From assembly GCA_947313765.1 (NCBI GenBank), contig CAMZNQ010000273.1, forward strand, positions 1 to 15,739: DNA of 15,739 bases, read 5' to 3'. The notes under the pieces were generated by a model. The model saw only the letters and a list, made by a program, of their open reading frames with translations, was not told where the DNA came from and searched no databases. Shown piece after piece: positions 15,088 to 15,739 of the stretch (the first letter of the stretch is position 1; each line of letters begins with the position of its first letter). A program made the position numbers and the translations under genes. This stretch comes from an uncultured Sulfurovum sp. Its GTDB lineage: Bacteria > Campylobacterota > Campylobacteria > Campylobacterales > Sulfurovaceae.

Positions 15088-15739
15088 CTACTTGCTAAAA
15101 TGTACCATTTTAAATTTATCTCCCATAATAGTAGGAGCAATCAAGGTCTTAATCTTATCTGCTTCACGCACATAGTTCGCCTGTGTTGCTTGTTTTGCAA
15201 ACTGTTCTAAAATATCAATCAACCCAAAACGTACCAATGCCCTAGCCTGTGTTTCGTACTTATCAAGACTAAACCCTGCCTCTTCAAACGCTTCAATAAC
15301 GTGTCCAAAATTGACATCATAAGTGATGTCTGCTTTTTGGTAAACCTCATCTAGTTTACACTCCTCATCAAAAAGGGGATAGGTTTTATGCTTTTCATAG
15401 ATACGAATAGAGAAATCATTTCTTACAAGCTTTTCGCCATAATCAAAACTTACAAAGTCACAACGCTTAACCCCTTTTGCCATATTTAACGCAAACTCCT
15501 CATAGCCTACAGCAACCTCTCCTTTAACTTGTCGGTGTTTTGAAGCAAACTCTAAGATATCATCTTCTGCTTTTTCCCATATAACTTGATGATTCTCTAC
15601 CAATGCCATATCTCCATCTTTTATGAGATTACAAGGAAAGGCATCAAAAATCTCATTGGCAACAAAAAAAGCATAATCAACCTCCACCTCATCAATATCA
15701 TTAAAATGGGTAATGGTTATGTCTGAACCAAAACGCTCC
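15088..15739 (-). CDS. MidA/NDUFAF7-like SAM-dependent methyltransferase, C-terminal part (cut by right edge)
   Basis: The frame is open from the stop at 15088 to the right edge (217 codons seen), and the residues before the apparent GTG at 15687 (ERFGSDITITHF...) continue the same protein. So the gene is truncated by the window, not short. It matches the DUF185/MidA family, about 330-380 residues long: FFVANEIFDAFP (family ANELlDAlP), SFDYGEK (family iDYG), IRIYEKH (family RaYrgH) and ADITYDVNF (family DiTadVdF). The mitochondrial relative NDUFAF7 methylates an arginine of complex I and is needed for its assembly. The bacterial role is less clear. The SAM-binding glycine motif should lie beyond the edge. 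It is on the same strand as DUF2130-CDF-hemD, 52 nt upstream, and may share their transcript. Confidence 0.8.
   Translation of the reverse strand, partial: ERFGSDITITHFNDIDEVEVDYAFFVANEIFDAFPCNLIKDGDMALVENHQVIWEKAEDDILEFASKHRQVKGEVAVGYEEFALNMAKGVKRCDFVSFDYGEKLVRNDFSIRIYEKHKTYPLFDEECKLDEVYQKADITYDVNFGHVIEAFEEAGFSLDKYETQARALVRFGLIDILEQFAKQATQANYVREADKIKTLIAPTIMGDKFKMVHFSK

Noticed and set aside
15685..15687. GTG at 15687 as the start of the MidA-like gene
   Set aside because: The frame stays open to the window edge and the extra residues fit the family. The core motif ANEIFDAFP would otherwise lie at the very N-terminus, without the SAM-binding part.
1..15739. CRISPR array, insertion sequence, prophage, toxin-antitoxin or other defence system
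   Set aside because: No evenly spaced direct repeats, transposase, integrase, phage gene or toxin-like pair is seen. The tandem repeat at 14670-14909 is coding.

Overview
The window looks like chromosomal housekeeping DNA from a free-living Campylobacterota bacterium (former Epsilonproteobacteria), most like the Sulfurimonas/Sulfurovum group. Reasons: strong AT richness, an F-type ATP synthase c subunit with a cleavable-looking N-terminal leader that sits apart from the other atp genes, LptD/MlaD/PNPase/PurD packed in one operon, and a 6S RNA upstream of purD. The genus is an inference. I see no insertion sequence, prophage, CRISPR array or integrase.

Left part (1-2830): a gene cut by the left edge encodes the signal peptide and N-terminal domain of a DsbD-like thiol:disulfide interchange protein (minus strand). 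Divergent from it are a short DUF255/SPATA20-like protein, whose CxxC motif has become SxxS, and a small lipoprotein. A tRNA-Leu(GAG) follows on the minus strand.

Centre (2854-10487, all minus): atpE has its own promoter and a roughly 140-nt leader that folds well on paper. To its right is a four-gene operon, purD > lptD > MCE/mlaD-like > pnp, closed by a hairpin plus U-tract terminator. It joins purine synthesis, LPS insertion into the outer membrane, lipid transport and RNA decay. Its MCE protein carries an unusual beta-rich C-terminal domain.

10488-10981: a non-coding interval holds a strong 6S RNA candidate (minus, about 189 nt) with its own extended -10 promoter. It also holds a purD promoter, and a promoter facing the other way for an orphan AAA+/DUF4143 ATPase.

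Right part (12183-15739, all minus): a MidA/NDUFAF7-like methyltransferase (cut by the right edge), a DUF2130 coiled-coil protein with a nuclease-like motif, a cation diffusion facilitator and hemD. The last three are tightly packed or overlapping and are probably co-transcribed.

Most of the window is ordinary. The best candidates for something undescribed are the structured atpE leader, the cysteine-less mini-DUF255 protein beside DsbD, and the MCE protein with a predicted beta-barrel-like tail.
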